A stretch of 64,000 bases of DNA from Oleiharenicola sp. (GTDB taxonomy: Bacteria; Verrucomicrobiota; Verrucomicrobiia; Opitutales; Opitutaceae), in assembly GCA_025363455.1 (NCBI GenBank), contig JANYDW010000007.1, positions 1-64,000 of the forward strand, written 5' to 3'. Under the pieces are notes generated by a model, which was given only the letters and a program-made list of their open reading frames with translations, ran no database searches and was not told the origin of the DNA. Both the position numbers and the translations under genes were made by a program. Every line of letters starts with the position of its first letter. Position 1 is the first letter of the stretch. This document shows positions 8,547 to 16,847 of the stretch, in pieces.

Positions 8547-8821
8547 CCATGGGTAGTGAACGCATTGGTTTTCTGTTCGGAGGGCGAACAAGGACAGTGA
8601 TCTTAGGGCAGGGTTGGTTCTTCGTGCCTGTGTCTGAGTGATTGCAATCGGCAGCCCCGCAGGAAAAACACCGGATCGGCGAACCGGAATCGCCCCGATG
8701 CCGAAATCTGGCCACGTGGCTATAGTAGCAGCATCACAGGCGTACCCGTGTTCGAACTGATCCGATTGGCCGAATAAGCCCTCCGGGTCCTGAACCAACC
8801 GATACGCCTGTGCTATTTTTT

Positions 8822-9050
8822 TTCGCTGTGGGTCCGATACCCCGAAGCTTCGGCCGTCGCCAGGCTTATGGCCGACAGGTGTTTCGGCTTGGTCGGGATG
8901 GAGGAGCCTGCTCGCAGGCGATTCTGCGTTCGGTCCGGTGGCAGGCGTTTCGAATCGCCTGCAAGCAGGCTCCTACAAAAAACGGCGAGAAGCAGCGGCT
9001 TGGCGGTCTGATCTCATGCCTCGGTGCTTGCCCCGAGGACCTTTATTTTA
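8822..9050. repeat. Dispersed repeat, copy 1
   Basis: Nearly the same sequence occurs at 62834-63032. It starts TTCGCTGTGG, contains a long inverted repeat (AGGAGCCTGCTCGCAGGCGA near 8902-8921 against TCGCCTGCAAGCAGGCTCCT near 8954-8973), and ends with a GCCTCGGTGCTTGCCCCGAGG hairpin and CTTTATTTT. This copy carries about 31 extra bases near 8851-8883. No ORF is encoded. Confidence 0.8.
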
Positions 9051-9277
9051 GTGCGCAAGACGCCATAAGAAATTGTGAGATTCACAGTGACCGCGGCCGT
9101 TGGGAATAAATCAGCCTGACCCCTTCCGTCCGACCCCCCTTCCGTCCGACCACGCTGTCGCAGGGTTGGCTCTTCATTGGGGGCGAGCGGGCGGGCGATT
9201 TACCTAGGGTGGCAGGTGGCGCGAGACGGGGTGGAGAGCCTCCTGCCGCAATTGTCGGGCGGTGTTAGCTTCTGGGT

Positions 9278-12200
9278 GTGCCTACCCCAACATTCCCTGT
9301 CCCCGTACGCGGTCGGTTTTCCGCGGCTGGCCGGTATTTTCTTTTCGTGTTGCTCTGGCTTTCTGCCCTCTCCCTCGTCCGCGGCCAGCTGTACACTGAG
9401 AGCAGCACCGTTTCCTACGCGCCCACCAATGATCGGGAACTCGGCGAAACCGTCGCGGCCAGTGGCGACACGGTTGTTGTCGGGGACGGCGGGCATGCCG
9501 GAACGCATGCCTATGAAACCAATAAGAGCCCCGCCTATGTGTTTGCGAGGGGAGTCTCAGGTTGGACGTTGCAACAAACGGTGACCGCCACCGGAAACTG
9601 CAACGTTGCGATCGACGGCGACACTCTGGCGGCGGGCGGCAATGTCTATGTCCGCTCCGGCGGCACCTGGACCCTTCAATACGAGGCTTGGGCGGAGAAC
9701 GTCGACGTCGCTGTGCAGGGGGACACGGTGGTCGTCGGGCGGCCGTATGATCGTTCGCAAGCTTATGGATATGTAGAGGTGCTTGTTCGTAGCGGAGCGA
9801 CGTGGACTCGACAGGCGATGTTTTCGTCCAGTTCCGGGGAACTAGAGGAATTTGGAAATAGGGTCGCGCTCGACGGGGACACTCTGATCGCCAGCACTTC
9901 CCTTGTTGGGAGTCCCGGACCTGGTCGGGCCTACATCTATGTGCGCAATGGCACCACTTGGACGGCCCAGGCGGTCCTGAGCCTGCCCGGCGGCGGAACA
10001 ACCCTCGATGTCGCGGTCCAAGGGAACACCGCGGTCGTCAGTGACCCCGCGCACAACCGCGTCGGCATTTTCACGCGGTCGGGCACTTCGTGGACGCTGG
10101 CGCAAACCATTTCCCAAGCGCCCGACGGCAGTTCCAATTTCTCCTTTGGGGGGAGTGTTTCGCTGAACGGTGACGTGCTGGCCGTCGGGGCGGGTTCGGT
10201 GTTCTACCTTTACACCCACACGTCGTCGGGATGGGTGCTGAGCCAGACCATCAACGGTTCATTGGGGCCGGATCTCGCGCTGGCCAACGGCGGGACGGTG
10301 TTCGTCGTCGGCCAGCCTGCCAACTACAACTCACCAAACCCCGTCAGCGGCTCGGCGACGATCTATTCCGTGCCGGCGCCGCCTGCACCGGGCAGTGGTT
10401 GGCGTGATTACGACGTCGGCGCCGTCGGCGTCGCGGGCAACTCCAGCAACGATGGGACGACCGTGACGGTCCGCGGTTCCGGTGCCGACATCTGGGACCG
10501 GGCCGACCAATTCCACTTCCGCAGCGAGACCCTCACGGGCGATGGTTCGATCATCGCCCGGGTGACCTCGGCCGGCAGCTCGCATCCGTGGGCCAAGGCG
10601 GGGCTGATGTTCCGGGAGAGCATCGCGCCGTCCGCGCGCTCGGTCCTGGCGCTGGTCAGCCCCGGTGCACACTTGGGCACCGCGGTCCGCGCTACCATGG
10701 GTGACTTTACCACGTGGCAGGACGCCGGCTGGGCCGCCGCGCCGGTCTGGTTGAAGCTGGTGCGGGCCGGCAACCTGTTCACGAGCTACGCTTCGCCCGA
10801 CGGCAATGCATGGTCATCGATCGGCTCAGCCTCGGTCGTGATGCCCGCCACCATTCACGTCGGGCTCGCCGTCTCCAGCCACGACAATGCCGCGCTCGAC
10901 ACCGCCACGTTTACCAACGTCCAACTCAGCCGCAGCGGGTCCGCCAGTGCGCCGCCCGCGCCGGCCACGATCGCCGTCACGGCTTCGGGCCCGAACAGCC
11001 TCACTGTGAACTGGCCGGATGCCGACAACACCGAGACGGGGTTCGAGGTCGAGCGTGCGGTGAGCAGTGGAGGCTTCAGCCTCGTGGCGACGCTGGCGGC
11101 CAACACCACGCAGTACGCCGACTCCGGTCTGGTTGCGGGCACGACGTATTCGTATCGCGTTCGCGCATTCAACGCGATCGGCGCCTCCGGCTATTCGCCG
11201 GTGGCTAGCGCCCAGGCGACGGGGAGCTCGTCCTCCTCCTGGACCGGCCAGGACATCGGCAACACCGGGTCGGTTGGATCGCAAAGCGGGATCCCTCCCA
11301 CCGTGACCATGAACGCCGGCGGCGCCGACATCTACGGCAATGCGGACAGTTTCCGTGCGCTGTATACCGCGAGCACCGGCGATACGACGGTGGTGGCACG
11401 GGTGGCCTCCATGACGAACACCCATGCCTGGGCGAAAGCAGGCGTGATGATGCGGGCTTCGCTCAGCCCCGATGCGCCCAATGTGGCCATGCTGCTGACG
11501 GCGTCCAATGTCTGCGTCTTCCAGGCGCGCACCTCCGCCGGAGCCGACACCTCGACCACGAGCGGTGGCTGGTTCAACGCGCCGTATTGGGTGAAGCTCA
11601 TGCGCGTGGGCAACACCTTCACCGGCTACATTTCGCCCGACGGCGTGACCTGGCAGCTGGTCGGCACGCAGGACATCGTGATGCCGGCGCAGGTCACCGT
11701 CGCGCTCGCGGGCTCCTCGCACACTACCGCGGCCCAGACGGTTATTTCTTTTTCGAACATCGCCGTGACCGGCGGGTCCACGGCGCTCGCCGCGCCGAGC
11801 CACCTCGTCTCCAGCAACGTCACCGCCAACGGCGCGCATCTCACCTGGACCGACCACAGCAGTGACGAGGACGGTTTCCGCATCTACGCCGAGGACGACA
11901 CGCCGCACCGGGGCTTCGTGTTGGTGGGAAGCACCGCAGCGAACGTGACGAGCGTCGACATCGGCCTGCAGAGCAACGACCACTATTATGTCGTCGTGGC
12001 TTCCGTCCGAGGGACGACGGAATCATGGAGCGATGCGATCACGGTGAGTACTCCGCCATCGCCCGACGCTCCACCGGCGACACCGCCGCACATCGCCGTG
12101 GATCCCGACGCGCCCAACAGCCTGAGGGTGAGCTGGGAGGATGTGAGCACCACGGAAACCGGTTTCGAGATTGAACGCTCCACCGGCGGCAGCCCGTTTG

Positions 12201-13549
12201 CCCTCGTCGGTACGTCAGGCGCCAACGTTCCCGCTTATTCGGATGCCGGACTAACGGCCGGTACCACCTACTCGTATCGCGTCCGGGCAATGAACGGCAC
12301 CCACGCTTCCGGCTATTCGCCCATTGGCTCGTCGACGGCGGTAGCGCGCCCGAACGCGCCAATCAACCTGACTCTCAACGGGCCCACCGTCACGACCCTG
12401 CACCTGAGCTGGACCGACACGAGCAGCAACGAGACGGGTTTCCAGCTGCGGCGTTCCACCGCCGGGGTCGCTGATGTCTATTTTCAGCTGGCGCCCAACA
12501 CCACCAGCTACACTGACGCCGGCCTGGTGGCCGGCACGACCTATTCGTACGTGATCCACGCATACACCTCTTTCGCCTCCGCGGACTCGAACACGGTCAC
12601 CGGTTCGACGACCGGAGGGGGCACGCCGCCGCCCCCGTCCGACTGGACGGGACGGGATATCGGCACGGGCAGCGCGATGGGATCGAACTCCGGGCTGCCG
12701 CCGGCGTTCACGATGAACGCCGGCGGGGCGGATATCTATGGCACCGCCGATGGTTTCCGCTCGATGTTCCGCACGGGGACGGGCGACCTGACCGTGGTCG
12801 CGCGGGTAGCCTCCATGACGAACACCCATCCTTGGGCGAAGGCCGGCGTGATGATCCGCGCCTCCCTTGGCCCCGACGCGCCCAATGCGGCCATGCTGTT
12901 GACAGCGTCCAATGTCTGCGTCTTCCAAGCGCGCACGTCGGCCGGCGCCGACACGACAAGCACGAGCGGTGGCTGGTTCAACGCGCCCTATTGGGTGAAG
13001 CTCACGCGCATGGGCAACACCTTCCGCGGCTACATTTCGCCGGACGGGACTACCTGGCAGCTCATCGACACTCAGGAGATCGCCATGCCCGCGCAGGTGT
13101 ACGTCGGCGTGGCGGGCTCCTCGCACAACCCGGGCGCGATGACGACTATTGCCTTCGACAATGTGGTGGTGGGCAACTCAGCGCCACCGCCCCCGTCGCC
13201 CGTCGCATGGACGCGGGTCGCCTGGAACTCCGCCAGCTCGTCAGCCCAGGTGCACGAGGGCGGAGATGCGATCATTATCCGGAGCATGAGCGGGGATATC
13301 TGGGACCGAAGCGACAGCGCGACGTTCATGTACCGCCCGGTCACGAGTGACGACATGCTCGCGGTGCGCGTCGACTTGGTCACGGTCGCGGATTCCTATT
13401 CCAAGGCCGGACTGATGTTCCGGGGGCGGTTGGATGCCTTCTCGGAGAACGTCTGTGTCGTGGTGACCGCGAACAATGGGATTTTCTTCTCGGTCCGGAA
13501 ATCGGCAGGCGACGTGACCACGGTGGTGCGCGAAGTGCCCGGACTGTAG
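9278..13549 (+). CDS. Giant secreted multidomain protein, C-terminus cut by an in-frame TAG
   Basis: A 1423-aa product from the GTG at 9278, which directly precedes a signal peptide (FLFVLLWLSALSLVRG). Residues about 40-365 contain repeated G-(D/N)-T-x-V-V-like blades resembling FG-GAP/integrin-type propeller repeats. Then come four copies of a roughly 180-residue jelly-roll-like module with the signature GADI(W/Y)...WAKAG(L/V)M(F/I)R (about 370, 660, 1120 and 1305), interspersed with fibronectin type III domains (TETGFEVER..., GTTYSYRVRA). Such proteins are exported and usually bind polysaccharide or act at the surface. The fourth module is cut at VPGL by TAG 13547-13549, and the missing 65 residues continue in the same frame. 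This is either a recent nonsense mutation, readthrough, or a sequence error. Confidence 0.8.
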   Translation: MPTPTFPVPVRGRFSAAGRYFLFVLLWLSALSLVRGQLYTESSTVSYAPTNDRELGETVAASGDTVVVGDGGHAGTHAYETNKSPAYVFARGVSGWTLQQTVTATGNCNVAIDGDTLAAGGNVYVRSGGTWTLQYEAWAENVDVAVQGDTVVVGRPYDRSQAYGYVEVLVRSGATWTRQAMFSSSSGELEEFGNRVALDGDTLIASTSLVGSPGPGRAYIYVRNGTTWTAQAVLSLPGGGTTLDVAVQGNTAVVSDPAHNRVGIFTRSGTSWTLAQTISQAPDGSSNFSFGGSVSLNGDVLAVGAGSVFYLYTHTSSGWVLSQTINGSLGPDLALANGGTVFVVGQPANYNSPNPVSGSATIYSVPAPPAPGSGWRDYDVGAVGVAGNSSNDGTTVTVRGSGADIWDRADQFHFRSETLTGDGSIIARVTSAGSSHPWAKAGLMFRESIAPSARSVLALVSPGAHLGTAVRATMGDFTTWQDAGWAAAPVWLKLVRAGNLFTSYASPDGNAWSSIGSASVVMPATIHVGLAVSSHDNAALDTATFTNVQLSRSGSASAPPAPATIAVTASGPNSLTVNWPDADNTETGFEVERAVSSGGFSLVATLAANTTQYADSGLVAGTTYSYRVRAFNAIGASGYSPVASAQATGSSSSSWTGQDIGNTGSVGSQSGIPPTVTMNAGGADIYGNADSFRALYTASTGDTTVVARVASMTNTHAWAKAGVMMRASLSPDAPNVAMLLTASNVCVFQARTSAGADTSTTSGGWFNAPYWVKLMRVGNTFTGYISPDGVTWQLVGTQDIVMPAQVTVALAGSSHTTAAQTVISFSNIAVTGGSTALAAPSHLVSSNVTANGAHLTWTDHSSDEDGFRIYAEDDTPHRGFVLVGSTAANVTSVDIGLQSNDHYYVVVASVRGTTESWSDAITVSTPPSPDAPPATPPHIAVDPDAPNSLRVSWEDVSTTETGFEIERSTGGSPFALVGTSGANVPAYSDAGLTAGTTYSYRVRAMNGTHASGYSPIGSSTAVARPNAPINLTLNGPTVTTLHLSWTDTSSNETGFQLRRSTAGVADVYFQLAPNTTSYTDAGLVAGTTYSYVIHAYTSFASADSNTVTGSTTGGGTPPPPSDWTGRDIGTGSAMGSNSGLPPAFTMNAGGADIYGTADGFRSMFRTGTGDLTVVARVASMTNTHPWAKAGVMIRASLGPDAPNAAMLLTASNVCVFQARTSAGADTTSTSGGWFNAPYWVKLTRMGNTFRGYISPDGTTWQLIDTQEIAMPAQVYVGVAGSSHNPGAMTTIAFDNVVVGNSAPPPPSPVAWTRVAWNSASSSAQVHEGGDAIIIRSMSGDIWDRSDSATFMYRPVTSDDMLAVRVDLVTVADSYSKAGLMFRGRLDAFSENVCVVVTANNGIFFSVRKSAGDVTTVVREVPGL

Positions 13550-13747
13550 GCGCCTGTCCGGCTATGGCTCGGGCGGACCGGCAACCAGTTCCTCGCGGCT
13601 TATTCCACCGACGAGGGCGCGACCTGGATTTCGCTGGGCGAGGTGACGGTGGCGATGCCCGCGACGATCTATCTCGGTCCGGTTGCCACGTCCCACAACA
13701 CCACCTATGAATCCAGCGCCGCCTTCTCGCAGATCCCGCCGGATTAG
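13550..13747 (+). pseudogene. Severed C-terminal end of the giant secreted protein
   Basis: Directly after TAG 13547-13549 the same frame continues for 65 codons to a second TAG at 13745. It encodes APVRLWLGRTGNQF...YSTDEGATW...VAMPATIYLGPVATSHN. This aligns with the ends of the earlier modules (NAPYWVKL...G...YISPDG..W...AMPAQVYVGVAGSSHN). One codon change would restore a complete fourth module, so this is the displaced end of the upstream gene and not an independent gene. Confidence 0.8.
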
Positions 13748-14050
13748 GGCCGGCGGAGGTGCGACCAGAGATTAGGGCGTGTTTTCAAACCACCCTGAGA
13801 GGCCCAACCACTGATGCTTCGCCTACCGCCTGCGCTTCAATAGACCTTCCACCTAATCGGCTCCGGGTATGGTTCCGGGGAGCGGCTAGTCACCGCTCGG
13901 GAACTTGGCTTGTCTGTCGGCGATTAGCCGACCCCCGCAGCTCAGGGCGGAGCCGATTAGGCGGAGCGCACCAAATAGCCGAGCCGTTCGGCGAGGCATT
14001 AGCGGTTAAAACCGGATCGATGGTTCGGCGCTTTGGGGCAAAGTGAAACT
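13748..14050. other. Intergenic region with a 14-bp inverted repeat
   Basis: No gene seen. CCTAATCGGCTCCG (13852-13865) is exactly complemented by CGGAGCCGATTAGG (13948-13961), and a smaller dyad (CGGCTAGT and GATTAGCCG) lies inside. It lies between two convergent genes and may be a palindromic repeat or a bidirectional transcription end, but there is no T-run. Confidence 0.5.
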
Positions 14051-14545
14051 TCAGAGTTCGCCGCGGACGGCCTGCTTGATCTTGGCGATGTCGATTTTGT
14101 CCATTTCCATCATCGCCGCGAAGGCGCGTTGGGCGGCAGGTCCGCCGGCGGCCATGGCGTCGGTCAACACGCGCGGGGTGATCTGCCAGGAAATGCCCCA
14201 CTTGTCCTTGCACCAGCCGCAGTAGCTGGCCTTGCCGCCGTGCTTGATGATGGCGTTCCAGTAGCGGTCGGTCTGTTTCTGGGTATCGGTGGCGACCTGG
14301 AACGAGAAGGCCTCGCTGTGCTTGAACTGCGGGCCGCCGTTGAGGCCGAGGCACGGGATGCCGAGGACGGTGAACTCCACCGTCAGGATCTGGCCCTTCT
14401 TGCCCGACGGAAAGTCGCTCGGGGCCTTGTGCACGGCCGTGACCTTGCTGTCAGGGAAGAGCGAGGCGTAGAACTTCGCCGCCTTGAGGGCATCCTTGTC
14501 ATACCAAATGCAGATGGTATTCCGGGGGGCTTTGGTTTTTTTCAT
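14051..14545 (-). CDS. VOC-superfamily (PhnB/glyoxalase-like) protein
   Basis: A 164-aa protein from the ATG at 14545. It shows the fold signature of PhnB-like vicinal-oxygen-chelate proteins: an N-terminal strand ending in W and a helix (KAAKFYASLFPDSKV), then TVEFTVLGIPCLGLNGGP, FSFQVATDTQ and CGWCKDKWGISWQITPR. The last is the hallmark once labelled 3-demethylubiquinone-9 3-methyltransferase-like. Members are small dimeric proteins of mostly unknown substrate, and the old methyltransferase name is probably wrong. It appears to be a single gene; the frame continues upstream to 14584 but without a family-like N-terminus. Confidence 0.85.
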   Translation of the reverse strand: MKKTKAPRNTICIWYDKDALKAAKFYASLFPDSKVTAVHKAPSDFPSGKKGQILTVEFTVLGIPCLGLNGGPQFKHSEAFSFQVATDTQKQTDRYWNAIIKHGGKASYCGWCKDKWGISWQITPRVLTDAMAAGGPAAQRAFAAMMEMDKIDIAKIKQAVRGEL

Positions 14546-14625
14546 GGTAGCTATTTTGACCCCGGCGAAGGAGAACAGGAACAAGAATTTTTATCGAACC
14601 CGCTCCCCGGAGCTGAGGCTGATGG

Positions 14626-14916
14626 TCAGGCGGAGACGGCTTCGCGAACGATGGTCGGATGCTTGGCGGCGATGCGGAGCAGAATCTCAGCGGCGCCAGT
14701 GGGCTGGCGGCGACCCTGCTCCCAGTTGCGGAGCGTTGCCACGCTGATGCCGAGCAGTCCAGCGAAGGCCGGCTGGCTGAGGCCGAGGCGGGTGCGCACC
14801 ACCTGGGCGGACTCGGATGTGACTCGGCGGGTGCGGGCAGGCTTGCGCGCACCACGGCGGACGGCACGCATCTCGGTAGCGCTTTGGAGAAGGAGGGAGA
14901 AAGTATCGTTTTTCAT
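14626..14916 (-). CDS. higA: HigA-like XRE antitoxin
   Basis: A 96-aa protein with a charged N-terminus and a C-terminal helix-turn-helix (LGLSQPAFAGLLGISVATL, then WEQGRRQPTGAA), the arrangement seen in antitoxins paired with RelE/HigB-type toxins. Its ATG overlaps the stop of the toxin gene by the four bases ATGA (14913-14916), so the two are translationally coupled with the toxin first. It should bind the toxin and repress the operon promoter upstream of 15224. Confidence 0.8.
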   Translation of the reverse strand: MKNDTFSLLLQSATEMRAVRRGARKPARTRRVTSESAQVVRTRLGLSQPAFAGLLGISVATLRNWEQGRRQPTGAAEILLRIAAKHPTIVREAVSA

Positions 14917-15224
14917 AAGTCTTCCACAATGGCGCGCAGGAGGCGCGCCTGTACGGGGGTGAGGTTTTCCTGGCGGTTCTTGGCATAGGCGAGCAGCAGG
15001 TAGATTTGATGGTCTGCCCGCAGCCAGTAGTAAATGACACGGGCGCCGCCGCTTTTACCGCGCCCGGGCAGGGCCCAGCGCAGTTTCCGGCAACCACTCG
15101 TGCCGGGCATAATGGCCCCGGCTTCGGGGCGTAGCATCAGCACGGACTGCAGGTCGATGAGGTCCGTTTCCGTCAGCAAGGCGCGAGCCGAGGCGACGAA
15201 GACGGACGTTTCAATGAACTCCAT
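14913..15224 (-). CDS. higB: RelE/HigB-like toxin
   Basis: A 103-aa protein from the ATG at 15224. The family-like core is GTSGCRKLRWALPGRGKSGG, then ARVIYYWLRADHQIYLLLAYAKNRQENLTPVQ, which is the beta-sheet and C-terminal pattern of RelE/HigB ribosome-dependent mRNA interferases (basic GKSGGARVIYY, then YAKN). In known systems these cleave mRNA at the ribosomal A site. It overlaps higA by ATGA and precedes it, the toxin-first order typical of higBA. The upstream frame to 15299 lacks family resemblance. Confidence 0.8.
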   Translation of the reverse strand: MEFIETSVFVASARALLTETDLIDLQSVLMLRPEAGAIMPGTSGCRKLRWALPGRGKSGGARVIYYWLRADHQIYLLLAYAKNRQENLTPVQARLLRAIVEDL

Positions 15225-15351
15225 CCGGGCACCATACGCCACTGGCGCATGACCGCAAGTGGGAAAATGTTGGCGGAACATTCTGCCTGTGCGATGCACC
15301 TGCTGGCTATGGGCTTTGAGACGGTAGGTCTGTTGCGCGATGCCGGATTGG

Positions 15352-15385
15352 GCAAAAGAAAACGCCCGACCAAAGGCCGGGCGTT
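15352..15385 (-). terminator. Rho-independent terminator (leftward)
   Basis: On the minus strand AACGCCCG (15385-15378) pairs with CGGGCGTT (15368-15361), followed by a T-rich tract (TTCTTTT). It lies 120 bp beyond the stop of the membrane-protein gene at 15507 and upstream of higB, so it would insulate the TA operon. Confidence 0.75.
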
Positions 15386-15454
15386 GATAGAACCCACGCC
15401 TATGTTCGGAGAGCTTCGGCGAGGCAGGGAAGGATTACGAAAACGAGAATGATT

Positions 15455-15499
15455 CTACACGCCCCGTCCTGCGGGCACCCCTCTTCATAGAGGGGATTT
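15455..15499. repeat. Half-copy of the CACCCCTCTTCATAGAGGGG palindrome
   Basis: CGGGCACCCCTCTTCATAGA and the following GGGG, with a preceding ACACGCCCCGTCC, match one arm of the element between hipB and hipA (6421-6564) and the right part of the 44482-45023 element. It sits at the 3' end of the gene ending at 15507. Confidence 0.7.
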
Positions 15500-15506
15500 G
15501 AATGGA

Positions 15507-16478
15507 TCAGGCGTGGCTGGGGGTGCCGAGGGGGGCGCGGCGGGTCGCGGGATTCAACGAGGTCACGGCGCCGATATCGGTGTGGCGATATTCCCAGAGT
15601 TGGCCGCGGCGGCCACCCATGCAGGACGCGATCGCGCCGAGAACGAAGCCGATGAAGCTCCACAACTCTGCTTTGGCGAGCGCGGCGGCGCCCTTCTCGG
15701 CGACCTCGCGGGCTTTCCTTTCGGCGGTCTGCTTGGCTTCTTCGAATTGGGCGCGCATGCGCTCCATCCCGCTGATCCAGCTGTCGACCATTTTGTTTGC
15801 ATCCCCCTCGGACACCCCGGCGCGGGTTAGCGCCTGGACCGTCTCAGTCCGGGCGGCGGGATTGCGCAGGTCACCACCGGCCCGGAAGAGCTGGCGGACG
15901 GCCTGGCCGACCTCGCGCTTGGCCGCGGCACCGTTCGGTGAATTCTTCACCGCGGGATTCTGCGTGACTTCATCAATCATGCTGGAGATTGAGCCGGTGT
16001 TTTCGTCGACGGCCTGTTTCGCCAGATCCGCGATACCACCCGCAGACTTGCCCAGCGCGGCGGTACCTTTGGAAATTATCTGGGCGGTACCACCCACGAC
16101 CATGCCGGCGCCCATCGCTACCATGAGGGCGGCGGCGATGGTGGCGGCGCACCAGACGAGAAACCCGTGCATCGCGCCCGACACGCTGTGCACGCGGGCG
16201 GCGCAGCGACCTGCGACCCAACCGCCGATATAGAGCGAAATCAGCGCGCTGACCGACCAAACGAGCGCGGCACCGATGCCGAATGTCGCCACGGGATTAC
16301 TGTCGGTGGCCGGATCGGCTGCGCCGAGTCCAATGGCCGCACCGAGCATGAGCAGCAGGAGATGACACGCGAGGCCGGCGATCGCGCCGGCGATGATGGC
16401 GCCCCAAGCGGGGGACCGGCGATCAGTGACGGGAGTCACATCGGCCGTAAGGAGGGTGGTATCGGGAATTGAGTTCAT
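15507..16478 (-). CDS. Multi-pass membrane protein of unknown function
   Basis: A 323-aa protein from the ATG at 16478. Hydrophobic segments: AWGAIIAGAIAGLACHLLLL (near residues 22-41), a second at about 63-83 and a third at about 101-125 (FLVWCAATIAAALMVAMGAG). Then comes a soluble, helix-rich stretch (about 130-265) including the coiled-coil-like FEEAKQTAERKAREVAEK, and a final hydrophobic segment LWSFIGFVLGAIASCMGG. Gly- and Ala-rich small-residue membrane segments like these occur in PhnA-like or YrzE-type envelope proteins, but I do not recognise a named family with confidence. It is divergent from the GH10 gene at 16848. Role unknown. Confidence 0.7.
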   Translation of the reverse strand: MNSIPDTTLLTADVTPVTDRRSPAWGAIIAGAIAGLACHLLLLMLGAAIGLGAADPATDSNPVATFGIGAALVWSVSALISLYIGGWVAGRCAARVHSVSGAMHGFLVWCAATIAAALMVAMGAGMVVGGTAQIISKGTAALGKSAGGIADLAKQAVDENTGSISSMIDEVTQNPAVKNSPNGAAAKREVGQAVRQLFRAGGDLRNPAARTETVQALTRAGVSEGDANKMVDSWISGMERMRAQFEEAKQTAERKAREVAEKGAAALAKAELWSFIGFVLGAIASCMGGRRGQLWEYRHTDIGAVTSLNPATRRAPLGTPSHA

Positions 16479-16663
16479 ATGTGACGAAGAGTACCCCGAT
16501 GGGCTACCGGCCGCCATCGGGGCAAATAGTGTCCGAGGTCTCGGTAAAAAGGATTATGTGATGAAGGACTAAGGGTTGAGCGCTGTCTCGTTGCGGCAGA
16601 CCCGTCCTCCAAGAGGCGGCCGCAAAACTCGCGCGCGTCATCCATCGCGATTCCGCGGCGCAA

Positions 16664-16744
16664 GAGCTGAGAGCTGAGAGCTGAGAGCTGAGAGCTGAGA
16701 GCTGAGAGCTGAGAGCTGAGAGCTGAGAGCTGAGAGCTGAGAGC
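16664..16744. repeat. Tandem heptamer repeat (AGCTGAG), about 11.5 copies
   Basis: About 81 bp of perfect tandem AGCTGAG units lie in the 369-bp region between the divergent membrane-protein gene (start 16478) and the GH10 gene (start 16848). No other gene is seen in that region. Copy number could vary by slippage and change promoter spacing. No protein is likely to be made from it. Confidence 0.95.
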
Positions 16745-16847
16745 GACTTTGGCATGCTAGCGTATTAGGAGGTAAATGACGAGAGAGCTGGCGCGGCGCC
16801 CGCTCCCGGTATTGCCATCGGTCGCCGAACGGGGAGGATTCGGAGTT

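Larger units (their letters stand above)
8418..9277. other. Repeat-rich 860-bp intergenic region
   Basis: No convincing gene. It holds an inverted repeat at 8431-8546, a longer dispersed repeat at 8822-9050 (also present at 62834-63032), and a short direct repeat CCCTTCCGTCCGACC near 9119-9151. The promoter of the large gene beginning at 9278 should be in the last hundred bases. Small open frames here have no start context or protein-like composition. Confidence 0.6.

Noticed and set aside
13759-14046. Open frame (95 codons) after the giant secreted gene
   Set aside because: It runs through an inverted repeat, has no start context and is rich in Arg/Ser; no sign of a gene.
16664-16744. CRISPR-like array
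   Set aside because: Tandem heptamers without spacers; no CRISPR repeats anywhere in the window and no cas gene.
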